Assembly: GCA_002205965.3 (NCBI GenBank)
Contig: NADL03000776.1
Span: 186,001 to 250,000 of the forward strand
Origin: Kappaphycus alvarezii
Lineage: Eukaryota; Rhodophyta; Florideophyceae; Gigartinales; Solieriaceae
Reading direction: 5' to 3'
Length of the DNA: 64,000 bases
Position 1 is the first letter of the stretch. The number at the start of each line of letters is the position of its first letter. The position numbers and the translations under genes are program-made. Of the stretch, positions 54,601 to 64,000 are shown piece by piece. The notes under the pieces were generated by a model. The model saw only the letters and a program-made list of their open reading frames with translations, was not told where the DNA came from and did no database searches.

Positions 54601-57220
54601 CGTCGAATCGTTCGTAAAAAAACACATTACAGTACTCACCAAAATGCTGTACACTAGCCGCAACATCCAACCATATCCCTCGTAGCAATAACGACTCCTC
54701 ACATTGCACACCCCGGATTAAGCGTGTGCAGCACAAATGCTTTCAAAACAGGGGTATCCTACGTACAGTGAGGATTTGGACGGAAGGCAGGTTGTATGGG
54801 TGTGATGTAGTCACCGCTGTTTGCTACGGATGGCTGGTGGCGTTCCGAGTAGGACGAGATGATGGGAGATTTGACTGGCGATAGTTGGACAACAAATTGC
54901 ATCTACTTGGTGGAAAAGCTTCCTCTATGAATAGCTTGTTTTAATTCAGATTAGAAAATGCGTATGATTATGTTCCGTGAATAAATTAAAATTAAATCCG
55001 TACATTTTTTTTCCTAGACCTCCGACTGAACAATAATATGGAAGAAAGACAGAAACTGGAACCTTTATTTAAAGATTTACGAGTGTTCAACCCACTTCGC
55101 TTGTAATGCGATCACCCATGCTCAATGAAATAAAAAAACCATTACTGCAAAGTAGTGCGACGACAACATCCCCTTCTCCATCGGTTTATCGCAGTAGTGG
55201 AGGGGTGATCGCTCTGTTATGTACAATACCCACCACGATAAATCCCAGTAATGTACGGTACCACATGTGAGCACGAATCACCTCCCTCGCATGTATCCAC
55301 GTCTCTTTTAAGCTGCAATCGCCGCACAACAAGCAACGAACGAATTCGACCTTTATTTAACGAGCAGTTTTACGTTGACCCCGCCAAATTTTACGCGGGA
55401 GACGGTTCGTAGGCACTATGGCAAGGGCCAATAAGTATGCAGATTCCCAATATGGCAGCGTACTTCACAACTACGCAGAAATTACGCGTTGTGGTACTGT
55501 TTTTCTCTGGCAAGGGAGACGTTACCCGCTTGATGGCATGAAAAAGGGCAGTGGTTATAACTATCTCTAAATCGACGCATCTGCGGCACCCAACCTTCCG
55601 GGAATCAACTATACAATGCAAACTGCGTCACCACTACAAACATATGGTATCGGGGACAGCTTTCATGCCAATACCTAGCGATCCCGACGACACTGCACAC
55701 CAGCCTTATCATCCGCAAGACACCATTTCACAAATCCTCCTCGACAAAAATCTTAGATAATGAGTGAGTTGAACAACTGAATAAGTGTTTGAGATAAAAC
55801 GGAAGCATTCCGTCGGATAGGGGGTTATGACAGTCGAAAAACGTGCTTGAGAGTTGTAAACAGGTTTCATCAAAGCCATTGAGCTGTTGATTGGGGTTCT
55901 GAGACAAACTTTGCTTAACAACAGACGTACTCAAACAACCAAAGTACAGTACTGTATCGATATGCGGAACTGTAATGCAGGCCCCTCAACGATCCACGGT
56001 CGAGGTTATTCCTAAAACTTCGAGACTCAGGAGCATCCCCATTCATCATACTGTACAGTACGTTACCAGCCAATGTGTTGTTACAGCGGGAACCTGCTGC
56101 CCATGGTGTTCTGCAACGGAGCATCACAAAATGCATCCAGTGTCCCAGACAATCGACCGTCCTGCGATTGGGGCAGCTTTAATTACAGATCTATGTCGAC
56201 AGCACTCCGCTCGACCACTGACGCAGCGGCAAAATGGAAGGAGCGTGCGGCGACCATGAGGCAAGACACTCATGCCACAGAATTTGCCCGCATCAGCCAA
56301 CACGTATCAATCAGAGAGGCAGTTCCGGCTAGTTTGTGCGCGACTCTGGCCAATATTATTAGATTGAAACCTCTATATTTTTCCTTGATACAGAACTGCG
56401 GCCCGGGGATACACTCATTCAACCCATCGGCAATTCCACCAGCGCAGAGACTCTTCCACTAGATTTCGCTATTGCGACTTGAGTAAGAAAATATTTGTTC
56501 TGAGGCAGCCCTGGTGCCATGCAGTGCTCGTACTGCTCAAAGGAACAGAATGCGCGACTTGATCCGGAAACTCATGAGACTCGCAGTTCACATCTCAGCC
56601 ATATGCGCACTTTAACTTCATCGGGTAATAGTTCCCAGACATAACTCCCCTATAAGTTTTGATTCAGTATATCGCCAGCCGATCCCCCACTTCCTCTGAA
56701 AAATGCGCGGCGTCCAATCTACAGGCTCAAGACTTGAAGGACTACGTACCAGCTACTTTTTAGTGGGTGGAAATGACCAGTTATCTTTGCTGTAGATCCT
56801 GCTACATTATTTGATAATAAGTTCATAGACCCCCAACCTTCGCATCACTCGCAAAAGCCAACCTCATTTACCCCTCCAACAAAGCTTGATTGGGACCACA
56901 ATTGCATTAGACGTTGTCTCGCCAGATTTTCTGCATTCTGGTAGCCTTCACATCTTTATCGGCGTATAAAGGAAACCCCTGCAGATTACAATTAATTTTC
57001 TTTGAATTCCTGGAGAGAACTTCCAAATATCACCTTTTCCGAATTTTCTAGGGGTTTGCATACAGAATTTGCCTGCCAACGTTCGCCTGCACTCAGCCTC
57101 AAGGTCATGTGAAGAGCGATCGGATTACTTATAAGCTTTCAGTGTAGCATTAGTTACTGTTACTGCTCTGCGAATATAGTTTAGCACCACAGCCAGAAAA
57201 TGACTAATTGATAGGTTTAC
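51610..57220. other. low-information stretch
   Basis: No family match. The frames at 56073-56462 (+, 129 codons) and 54409-54711 (-, 100 codons) are open but have no recognisable motif. Left-end-like TIR phrases are at 53653 and 53833 (GGTGAATTTACTGCGAGAC). TACTGTACAGTA palindromes are near 55946 and 56049. Confidence 0.35.
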
Positions 57221-57248
57221 ACCTAAAAAGGGGGAAACGTTTGGGTGC

Positions 57249-57970
57249 TGTTAGGGATAAATCAGCAGGGAAAGAGATCCTCAGAACCAATTACCCCAAG
57301 AAGGAGGTGTTGCAAGCGACAAAGGTGCTACCGTGGTATAGTTGAACGAACAGAAAGGAGTGAATAGGGAAGACAGTCGAATGGGCTACAAGCAAGTATG
57401 GAAGGGGCAAGGTCTACCACCTATTCTTAGTGACTAGCGTAAAATAAATTCTTCTTGGGTCTGAAGTTGACTCTCAGCTTCCTAACTATCTGGGACTGGG
57501 CTTGAAGTTGTCTGCCAACTTGCTTGACCTCCACTAAAGGAAGCAGTTTACTCGGCTTATATAGACTTTTGGCTACCCCAAAAGTCTCAAAAAAACATAC
57601 TAATAACCATAAAATGTATTCACGGTAATCGTGTGAACCAGAGAGACTATTAGGAGATATTTCTTCAAGGTAAATATCTAGGTGCCATACCCATGCCAGC
57701 CACCCATCGGCCAGGGGTGGGAATTGATGTGACCATTATATAGACCTTTAAGAGCTACTTGTAGTGTCACCCACAACCTGGAACTGTACTGACATCTACT
57801 ATGACAGCGTGTCCTAAAATGAAAAAATCAACCGATGAATTTGCCACACTCACCCAAATTAAAAATATCTTGCAAATTCAAAAACTGTAAAAATATCTTC
57901 CCAATTCCGATACTGTATACAATCATGGTCCTCATCTAGATTTTTTTCGTGTGCGAATTTGCCCACATGT
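57249..57970 (-). repeat. solo LTR in TIR element D
   Basis: 722 bp on the minus strand, of the copy 1/2 subfamily, flanked by GGTGC at 57244-57248 and 57971-57975. No internal sequence remains, as after recombination between two LTRs. Its terminal dinucleotides are changed (TGTTAGGG at one end and ACATGT at the other). Confidence 0.9.
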
Positions 57971-57975
57971 GGTGC

Positions 57976-58336
57976 TTTGCTGCATGGAGGCACTGACGGT
58001 TGTTTCCAGAGAGAAAGGAGGCACATCTACTCAAAAAGATTTTCGGTTCCGCCCCGAGAAAGATCCATGCTGCACAGCGATATACGACACAGAGACCTCC
58101 TTAGAACCAGGCTCCCCCGGTTTGATAGACTTGTTCCCGTCCTTATCTCCACCCTCGGATATTGGTACCCGGACACCTATGCGCTGCTAAGTGACGTCAC
58201 ACGCAATGTGGCAGTTAAGACAATGGAGATATATGGAAAGGTTACGGAAGTCCTCGCTTAGAGGCACCCCGCAGCAGCATCAATGTCCAATGCTGCATGT
58301 CGGATGGCTGGTCTCCAGTCCTCTTTCTGGGGAAAG
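57976..58336 (+). pseudogene. TIR-element protein C-terminus, copy D
   Basis: The frame opens inside the LTR and gives about 95 codons: basic region RHIYSKRFSVPPRERS, then LVPVLISTLGYWYPDTYALL, SDVTRNVAVKTMEIYGKV. It is stopped by a TAG at 58259, after which HPAAASMSNAACRMAGLQSSF remains readable. The TIR of element E starts at the exact end of this ORF. Confidence 0.6.
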
Positions 58337-58479
58337 GTTTGGCTGTTTTACTCTTGGAAGATATATCCGATCCTTCTAGGGTGATCTGCGCGGGCTGCTG
58401 ATCTTTTGGTATGTAAGCTTCCGTTAACTACACTTAGTCCCTAAGGGAAGAACTGTTCTTATCCGATTGCGACGCGAAA

Positions 58480-58737
58480 TGCAAAGCAGAGAAGATCAGC
58501 CAATCTTTTATCGCAGCCTCCACCAGAGGTAGGCTCTTCCAGGTGCCAATCTCCACGCTTGGAGGTTGGCACCTGGATTAATGGGCAGTTGCTAAATAAT
58601 GTGCCAACGAACGTCACCGTATGGGCAATGGCGACCTCCGGAAACATTTAGAGGATGCAAATGCACACTGCAGCAGCTGTTATGTCCAATGCGCCCTGCT
58701 TGATGGCTGGCCTGAAGGTGGCCTTTTAGGGAGCGTA
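58480..58737 (+). pseudogene. TIR-element protein C-terminus, copy E
   Basis: RNAKQRRS, then one base out of frame QSFIAASTRGRLFQVPISTL and GGWHLD, a stop, then further frames with LNNVPTNVTVWAMATSG and TAAAVMSNAPCLMAGLKVAF, ending at a TAG. It matches copy A closely apart from frameshifts. Confidence 0.6.
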
Positions 58738-59197
58738 TTTCCTACCCCTTTATTGTGTCTGCACACTGATAGGGTTGGTTAAGTCGTCGGGAGAAGAGAT
58801 ACTCAGAACCAACTAACCCAAAAAGGAGGTTTTGCAAGCGACAAAAGTGCTACCGTGGTATAGTTGCACGAACAAAAAGGAGTGGATAAGGAGGACAGTT
58901 GTGAGGGCCACAAGCAAATATAGACGGGGCAGGGTCTACCACTGATGCTCTGTGACCAGTGTAGGAAACATGTTTGTTGGGTCTGGAGTTGACTTTAAAC
59001 TTCCTACTACTCGGGGCTTGACTTGAAATTGTCTTCCAACTTGCTTTTCCTCCACAAGAAGAAGCAGTTTACTCAGCTTATATAGACATTTTGGCTAACC
59101 CTAAAGTCTCAAAGAAACATACTAAGAACCATAAAATGCATCAAATGGAATCGTGTGAACGAGAAAGACTAACAGCAGATACTATCAGGATAAATAT

Positions 59198-59799
59198 CTA
59201 GATTCTTTCCTTAATATCGTAGTCCTCTACATCAGAGCCGAACAGTTCCCTCAAAATATCGATTCCACACAGGCAGTCCACACAAATATCCGCGAACGGC
59301 TTATAATTCTCCATTGGCTCCTGCAAAATATCTAAACCACTGAGGAAGCCCCCATCCGGTTACAGAGTCGAGACCACCTGGTCCATATTTCTAGCCCCTT
59401 CCCCACTAATCAAGCACTTTCAATGTCTCCCACCTCCTTACCCTCATACTCCTCCCCTTCACTCCCCTCTTCATCTTCGTCAGAAGAGTCAGAGATCAAA
59501 CTTACTCCCTCAGTCTCCCATTCGTTCTCCATGGGAGCCCCCCCACCGTTATACACTAGTGGCTCCCACGGGTCCACCTAGTCCTCCTCTTCTTCCTCTT
59601 CTTCCTCCTCTTTCTCCCCTGCCTCTTCTGCCTGCTCGAAGCAGTTACGGCGGACCCACTCCCGAACGCGTTCCCGGTCCAACCTTCTACAGTAATCATC
59701 GTAGTCGGTTGGACCATTTGCCATCAGGGCCAAAGCGTTGAGTGGACGACGGCCTAGGGATGACTTGGTGATTGTGAGGGAAGGGCGGAGGTTGGTCAT
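59198..59799 (-). pseudogene. acidic-protein gene family, copy d (inside LTR)
   Basis: Starts ATG 59799: MTNLRPSLTITKSS, RPLNALALMANGPTDYDDYC, RRLDRERVREWVRRNCFEQ, then a Glu run. A TAG at 59578 replaces the Trp of copy c's DWVD. The same frame then continues VDPWEPLVYNGGGAPMEN, GVSLISDSSDEDEEGSEGEE to a second stop. A third segment gives FLSGLDILQEPMENYKPFAD, IDILRELFGSDVEDYD and a TAG at 59198, which forms part of the LTR junction sequence CTAGATATTTA. The full length would have been about 200 codons. Confidence 0.65.
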
Positions 59800-59874
59800 G
59801 TTAAGGGCCAAAAGACGGGGTGAGCCGATGGGGTAGTTGATGTCGGGGGGTTGCCTCAACGACGTCGATTTCGT

Positions 59875-59884
59875 ACTTTAAATA
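59875..59884 (-). promoter_or_regulatory. TATA-like box of acidic-protein gene copy d
   Basis: TATTTAAAGT on the minus strand, 76 bp before ATG 59799. It lies within the LTR insert and is separate from the LTR's own TATA-like boxes. Confidence 0.55.
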
Positions 59885-60597
59885 CTGCGACGTTTTCGAA
59901 AAGTATGACAACCTGGACGTGTACAGTAATGTCATCTATTAATGGCACTGTGTCTTAAAATAAAAAAATCAACCATGATTTTGCGACAGTCATCCAAATT
60001 AAAAATATCTTGCAAATTCGGAAACTGTAAAAATATCTTGCAAATTCCGGTACTGTATCCAAATTTGGTCCTCTCCTAGATTTTTTTTCGTGTGCAAATT
60101 TTGAGCACATCACATATCTTTTTGAGCCGATTGTGGTTGTCTCGAAGAATTTAGGATAAATCGAATATATCTTCCACTACGAAACCATCCAAACCTTCCC
60201 CTCTCTCCAAAATGACCCCATTTTCCAAATATTAAACCACCTAAACTTTTCTCCCAGCCTCATGGGTTGTGAATTAGGTTAAATGGGGTGCTTTACTTAA
60301 GTAATTAGTTTTCTTGATAATAGTGATATGCACTAAACTTGCACCCACAAAAAAAAATTGTAGGAGACCTATTTCAGATACAATAGAGAGCGTAAGCAAA
60401 CAGAACTCAGAAAATAAAACTTCAAACTTCAGAAATTACAGTCTGTAATTCAATTCCAGAATTCTACAGTCAATTTGTTACAAAACGTGGTGAAATGAGG
60501 CAAGTTAGTGAAGACAAGTGAAAAATAAATGTGAGTAAATAGTAACGACTACCGCAACTTTTCGCGGGTGTCCTATCGCCTATGCCATCCCACCGCC

Positions 60598-61503
60598 ATG
60601 GACAGACCCGAGAGCAGCGAAAACGAAGTCCGCTCTTCCCCACCATCTCCTTCTTCTGCTGCTATCCCTTCCGTCTCTTAAAGCGAGCACCATATCCCTT
60701 CTCAGCCCCTTCAGCCACACAATCCTTTATCTCCCTCTTCAACTTCTCCGTATCAACATCTAGCCAATTCGGCTGGACAAAAAGGGCTTCATTCGCTCTT
60801 TAAAACTGCGGAAGACCTCATCATCGTGCGGGAGGTAGCTGCATCCAAGGCGCATATTGCTTCCTTTGGGGAAACTCGTATGCGTTGCGGTCACGGCTGC
60901 GTGGGAAAAGGAGAATCCCTCTCTGCGACTGCAACCTATCCGGATAAGCGTCCTAGATCGGAACAAGAGTCTGTAGGAGGTATTTGACAGGAAAAATAGC
61001 AAGGAAATTCGAGATAGGGGGTGAGGTTGAGATGCTCAAAGAGTTGTTGATGACTATGCGAGAAGCGCGGGACGAATTCGATGCGCGAAAAATGCAGAGC
61101 GTACTGCCGCAAAATCGTCGGAGAAATAGAAGGAAATGGTGGTAGAGTAGCTGGTTAAGAGCGCGACGAAGCGAAAGAACAAATAGAGTGAAAATATTGT
61201 GCTAGAGGTGGCTGGAAGCAGAGAAGAAGAACCCAAGACTAAGAATAGGCGTTTGACGAAGACAGGGAGCAGCGTAGGTGATGCGAATAGCGATTTGGAG
61301 CGTTTTGATATCGCTCATCACGGCGATGACTTAGAGCAAATTGATCTATATCGTGATCGTATGTAATATAAAAGGAACAATTGACTTTGGAGCGCGAAGA
61401 GCAAAAGAAGGAGCGTGTCGAGCGGCGTAACGAGCGAGGTTCCCAAAGGCAACTTGAACTCGAGAAATTCAAGCTTCTAATAGACGCTTTTGAACACAAG
61501 TAA
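60598..61503 (+). pseudogene. SANT/Myb-like (trihelix-type) DNA-binding gene, decayed
   Basis: In pieces across frames: MDRPESSENEVRSSPPSP with a stop, then FKTAEDLIIVREVAASKAHI, then TAAWEKENPSL (the AAW motif of SANT/Myb-like domains), then EVFDRKNSKEIRDRG, then EVEMLKELLMTMREARDEFD, and a charged C-terminal helix (LEREEQKKERVERRNERGSQ then LELEKFKLLIDAFEHK) ending at 61501. This order matches a widespread family of single-SANT proteins with a coiled-coil tail, in many eukaryotes partly transposon-derived. At least four frame changes or stops show it is not functional. Confidence 0.5.
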
Positions 61504-61509
61504 TTATAA

Positions 61510-63165
61510 TTTTCTCATTTAATTGAATCTATTGATTATTTTCTGAAACCATAGTTTTTTCCCTCTTTTTATTGTCATTGTATCGGCCATAAATAATTGA
61601 AGGAAGGAGACAACTGGTTGGTGGTAGGGGCGGAGTCCTTCCCACACTCTGCAAGCTTGCGGGGAAAAGTCTTTCTCTGCGCTCCGGTCGCTCGCAAGCT
61701 CACGACCTCCGCTTTTTACGGACTTTTTCATCGCTCCTGCACACCGCCACATATTTTTCGCATTGAAAAACAGCTCCACTTGCAAGTTATTGATCCTTCA
61801 AAGAATTTTAATCATCTAAAGAAGGTGGTGCGTATTTGAACTGCAGAGGTATTTGATTTGGATAGGTACTGTTACGTACGTCTTTCATAATCATGGACGC
61901 ATTGTGTAGAGTTCCGGTCGGCGATTCAAACAGTTTCATCCTTTCCTTGAAGTCCATTGCAGTAAAGTACAGTTTAATTTACGTAAATTCCGACTCGAAA
62001 GTAACACTTACTCTTGCCACCGCCTTATTGAATGCATTTTCATACAACTGTAGGTTTTTGTCTCGATACGGAACCTCTAGAAACCATCTTCGGGTTTATC
62101 CAGAGTCTCTATATAAATAAAATCGTTCTTCCTCAACTTGTAACGAATTTGGAAATGCATCTTCCAATTCACTTCTCGCATACAGCCCCCAGTCATGTCT
62201 TCATCCCTAAACAGGTCCATACGAGTACAAAATCATACCATCAGGGGCACTAAAAACTCGAAACTTAAGACTATGCTTTCTCTTGTGACCATTGTACGCT
62301 ACTCTCTGGTTCATCTCCCCCGATGGCCTCGCGATACCTATAAAAGTCTCATATATGAATCGGACGCAGTTACGAAGTCTTTTAGTGTTCTCATACACTG
62401 CTTCAGCATGCATGGAGCGCCTCTTTTCTATGAAAGTCTTGCTTTAATCTATTCTTTAAAATTTATCCTCTTGTATCAAATAAACGTTCTATTTCTTCCT
62501 AAAATATATCTGACAGCTGAAAATCATGTTTTCCAAACATAATTTCCATATAAATCCAACATGATGGTGTAGCAAACCGACGTAATAGAAAAAAAGTGAC
62601 CATTAAAGGAGTTACAGCGTAACGTTTCCTGCTTTTCACCATCATTTCCATAGGACAGTCATTGACGCTTTTAATTTTTCCAATATCACACTTACGAAAC
62701 CGAAACCTCGCCAAAAAATCACCTTTACTAAACAGATTGAAGTTAAAGTCAAATTTCGATGTACTGATCATGTTATTTCTATGAATTACCTTCCCCAGAT
62801 CCGTGTCAAACCTGACGGTACTAACTCCTAATGTTCTCGATGCTGTACAGACATATTTTGCTTCACATGTTCAACGCTTCGAAATGGTTAGGAAAGCAGC
62901 TCTCCATTTAGTTGCTCTTTCCTCGCAGTGTCCCGTTTAGAATACCTTCTGTCTTGATTGATTCATGTCGGCGATGGATCCATCTGCACACTTGATACCG
63001 ACAGTCTTCAGAATACTAATGCTTCCATTTTTTTGTGCCAGTTAGAAATGCATAAACCACTTTTAAAATTTCACCAATAACTTTCAGAAATAGTTTTCAG
63101 TAATTTATCATACTACCTATTTCTGAATTCTTACATAATTCTGTTTTTGCATAAAATCACTTATA
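61510..63165. other. no recognisable gene
   Basis: The frame at 62195-62542 (+, 115 codons) is open and rich in hydrophobic residues near its end, but without motif. Nothing else seen. Confidence 0.4.
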
Positions 63166-63171
63166 TATGAA

Positions 63172-63393
63172 TTGGTAGGATATTTTTACGGTATATGCAT
63201 TTGAGAGATATTTTAAATTGGATGAGTCCGGCAAATTTATCGGTTGATTTTTTTATTTTGTGACACGCTGTCAATAATAGATGTCAGTACACATCAAGGT
63301 TCTAGGTAATACAAAAAGTGACTCTGAAAATCCTATATAACGGCAACATCAATTCCCACCCTGGCGGATAATTGGCGGTCGTGAGTATGGCAA
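63172..63393 (+). repeat. LTR 5' fragment
   Basis: About 220 bp aligns with LTR positions from AATTGGGAAGATATTTTTAC to GGTATGGCACC (GACACGCTGTC, AGATGTCAGTACA, CCTATATAACGGC, CATCAATTCCCACC). It is more diverged than the other LTRs and truncated at both sides; no element is attached. Confidence 0.75.
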
Positions 63394-63407
63394 CAAGAGC
63401 ACGCCGG

Positions 63408-63839
63408 TCACATAAGAGAAAGAAATAGCCGTCCTACATCTCTAACAAGTATAGTACCCCAAGTAAATCCACCGGAGAAGAAGACAAGAGACCCACTGAA
63501 AGCTGTCAGATATTGATTCGCCTGAAGTTTTTTCGTCGCCCACCTTCCCAACCCATCAAGTAGCCCATGAAAGTGAGTGAATTCCACAGCTTGAACTCTA
63601 GCGTGCACTCTAATACCAGAATCGAGTAGTATTTCCCAGCTCTCGCTGCGATCTCTAGGGAACCGCACTGTACTGCACTTTCGACATATAAAATCGAAAA
63701 AGCCATAATTAACGAAGATTAATACAACATTCTCTGGGAGTTTGTCTGCGACCCGCGACGGGCTGTCAAAACCCGAGACAGTATCAAACAAGTACACTTC
63801 ACTATCCTTAGTATTGGCGATAACAATTATGTTGCCTAA
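63408..63839 (-). other. unassigned ORF of about 130-143 codons
   Basis: Open on the minus strand from after a TGA near 63840 (QCNLGNIIVIANTKDSEVYL, then FDTVSGFDSPSRVADKLPEN) to a TGA at 63408. No ATG is present near the start, so it could be an exon or an old gene piece. Residues are well mixed, with CRKC-type cysteines and RFPRDRSESWEILLDSG. I recognise no family. Its 3' end lies 15 bp from the LTR fragment. Confidence 0.3.
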
Positions 63840-64000
63840 ATTGCACTGTCATTTGTACTGATCAAGCGAAATGTTTTGGCATTCCAAAATAGACGCCGTC
63901 AAAATTCGCTGACGAAACTCTCAAGCTGGAAAATGGAGGCATTACACACAGAAATTCATTTTCCTTGTGATTCTCTTTATGCACAGAAATTCTCTCCCTT

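Larger units (their letters stand above)
58767..60112 (-). repeat. gene-bearing LTR inside element E
   Basis: It begins TGATAGGG and ends GAGCACATCA, so both LTR ends are present. The total length is 1346 bp instead of about 720. Compared with copies 1 and 2, roughly 155 bp between AAATATCTAG (59200) and CAACCTGGA (59910) is replaced by about 700 bp containing the acidic-protein gene on the same strand. Flanks CACAC and CATAT may be a mutated target-site duplication. Confidence 0.8.
58337..60203 (+). mobile_element. TIR element E (inner), split by an LTR
   Basis: Left end GGGGAAAGGTTTGGCTGTTT then TACTCTTGGAAGATATATCC. The right end (reverse complement) is GGGGAAGGTTTGGATGGTTT then CGTAGTGGAAGATATATTCG, giving imperfect TIRs of about 45-50 bp. 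ORF E is inside. The LTR 58767-60112 splits its 3' untranslated block between GTGTCTGCACAC and CATATCTTTTTGAGCCGATT. Confidence 0.6.
57230..60262 (+). mobile_element. nested TIR element D (outer)
   Basis: Left end GGGGGAAACGTTTGGGTG at 57230, interrupted after 19 bases by the solo LTR. The ORF-bearing body resumes at 57976. The likely right end is at 60220-60262 (reverse complement GGGAGAAAAGTTTAGGTGG), beyond inner element E. The left side is certain because the LTR duplication GGTGC reconstructs a continuous TIR. The right end is inferred. Confidence 0.55.

Overview
This is eukaryotic, repeat-dominated DNA. It has no operons or ribosome-binding sites. Almost every recognisable coding stretch belongs to a transposable element: Ty3/gypsy-type LTR retrotransposons, a Ty1/copia remnant, a non-LTR (LINE) remnant, and a family of terminal-inverted-repeat (TIR) elements. 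I saw no tRNA, rRNA or CRISPR and no clear intron-containing host gene. The low gene density and the transposon set suggest an invertebrate, alga or fungus-like eukaryote, but I cannot name the host.

Layout: 0-3.4 kb, AT-rich with one TIR-type repeat end; 3.45-3.77 kb, a 71-bp tandem repeat; 4.5-5.2 kb, a copia remnant (-). 5.8-7.2 kb holds a decayed copy of an unknown acidic-protein gene and associated repeats. 8.3-12.4 kb is a decayed gypsy element (-, element 3), whose LTR adjoins another copy of the acidic-protein gene at 12.4-12.9 kb. 13.5-14.05 kb is a LINE tail. 14.9-15.8 kb and 16.1-17.3 kb hold TIR elements. 17.324-24.836 kb is gypsy copy 1 (+, target-site duplication AGAGG). 24.9-29.5 kb holds TIR elements, a foldback and inverted repeats. 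29.594-37.112 kb is gypsy copy 2 (+, target-site duplication GGACC). 37.1-43.3 kb is TIR debris and unassigned ORFs. 43.4-44.9 kb is an LTR (-) joined to the best-preserved acidic-protein gene. 45-57 kb is AT-rich with few features. 57.23-60.26 kb is a nest of TIR elements and LTRs. 60.6-61.5 kb is a decayed SANT/Myb-like gene. 63.17-63.39 kb is an LTR fragment next to an unassigned 129-codon ORF.

How it fits together: copies 1 and 2 are near-identical complete elements in the order LTR, primer-binding site, gag with two CCHC knuckles, DSGA protease, RT, RNase H, integrase, then an unusual C-terminal region, then LTR. The C-terminal region contains the same 99-residue module twice (38 of 99 residues identical, ungapped) around a Pro/Gly/Arg-rich linker. 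I do not recognise this module; it is the best candidate here for something undescribed. A second candidate is a gene for an unknown acidic protein that sits, in sense orientation, inside or directly against the LTR of a related subfamily at three places (12.4, 43.9 and 59.2 kb). Two of those copies, plus one copy away from any LTR, keep a TATTTAAA-type box about 75 bp before the start codon. Frame breaks that differ between copies 1 and 2 fall mostly in homopolymer runs, so many may be assembly errors rather than true inactivation.
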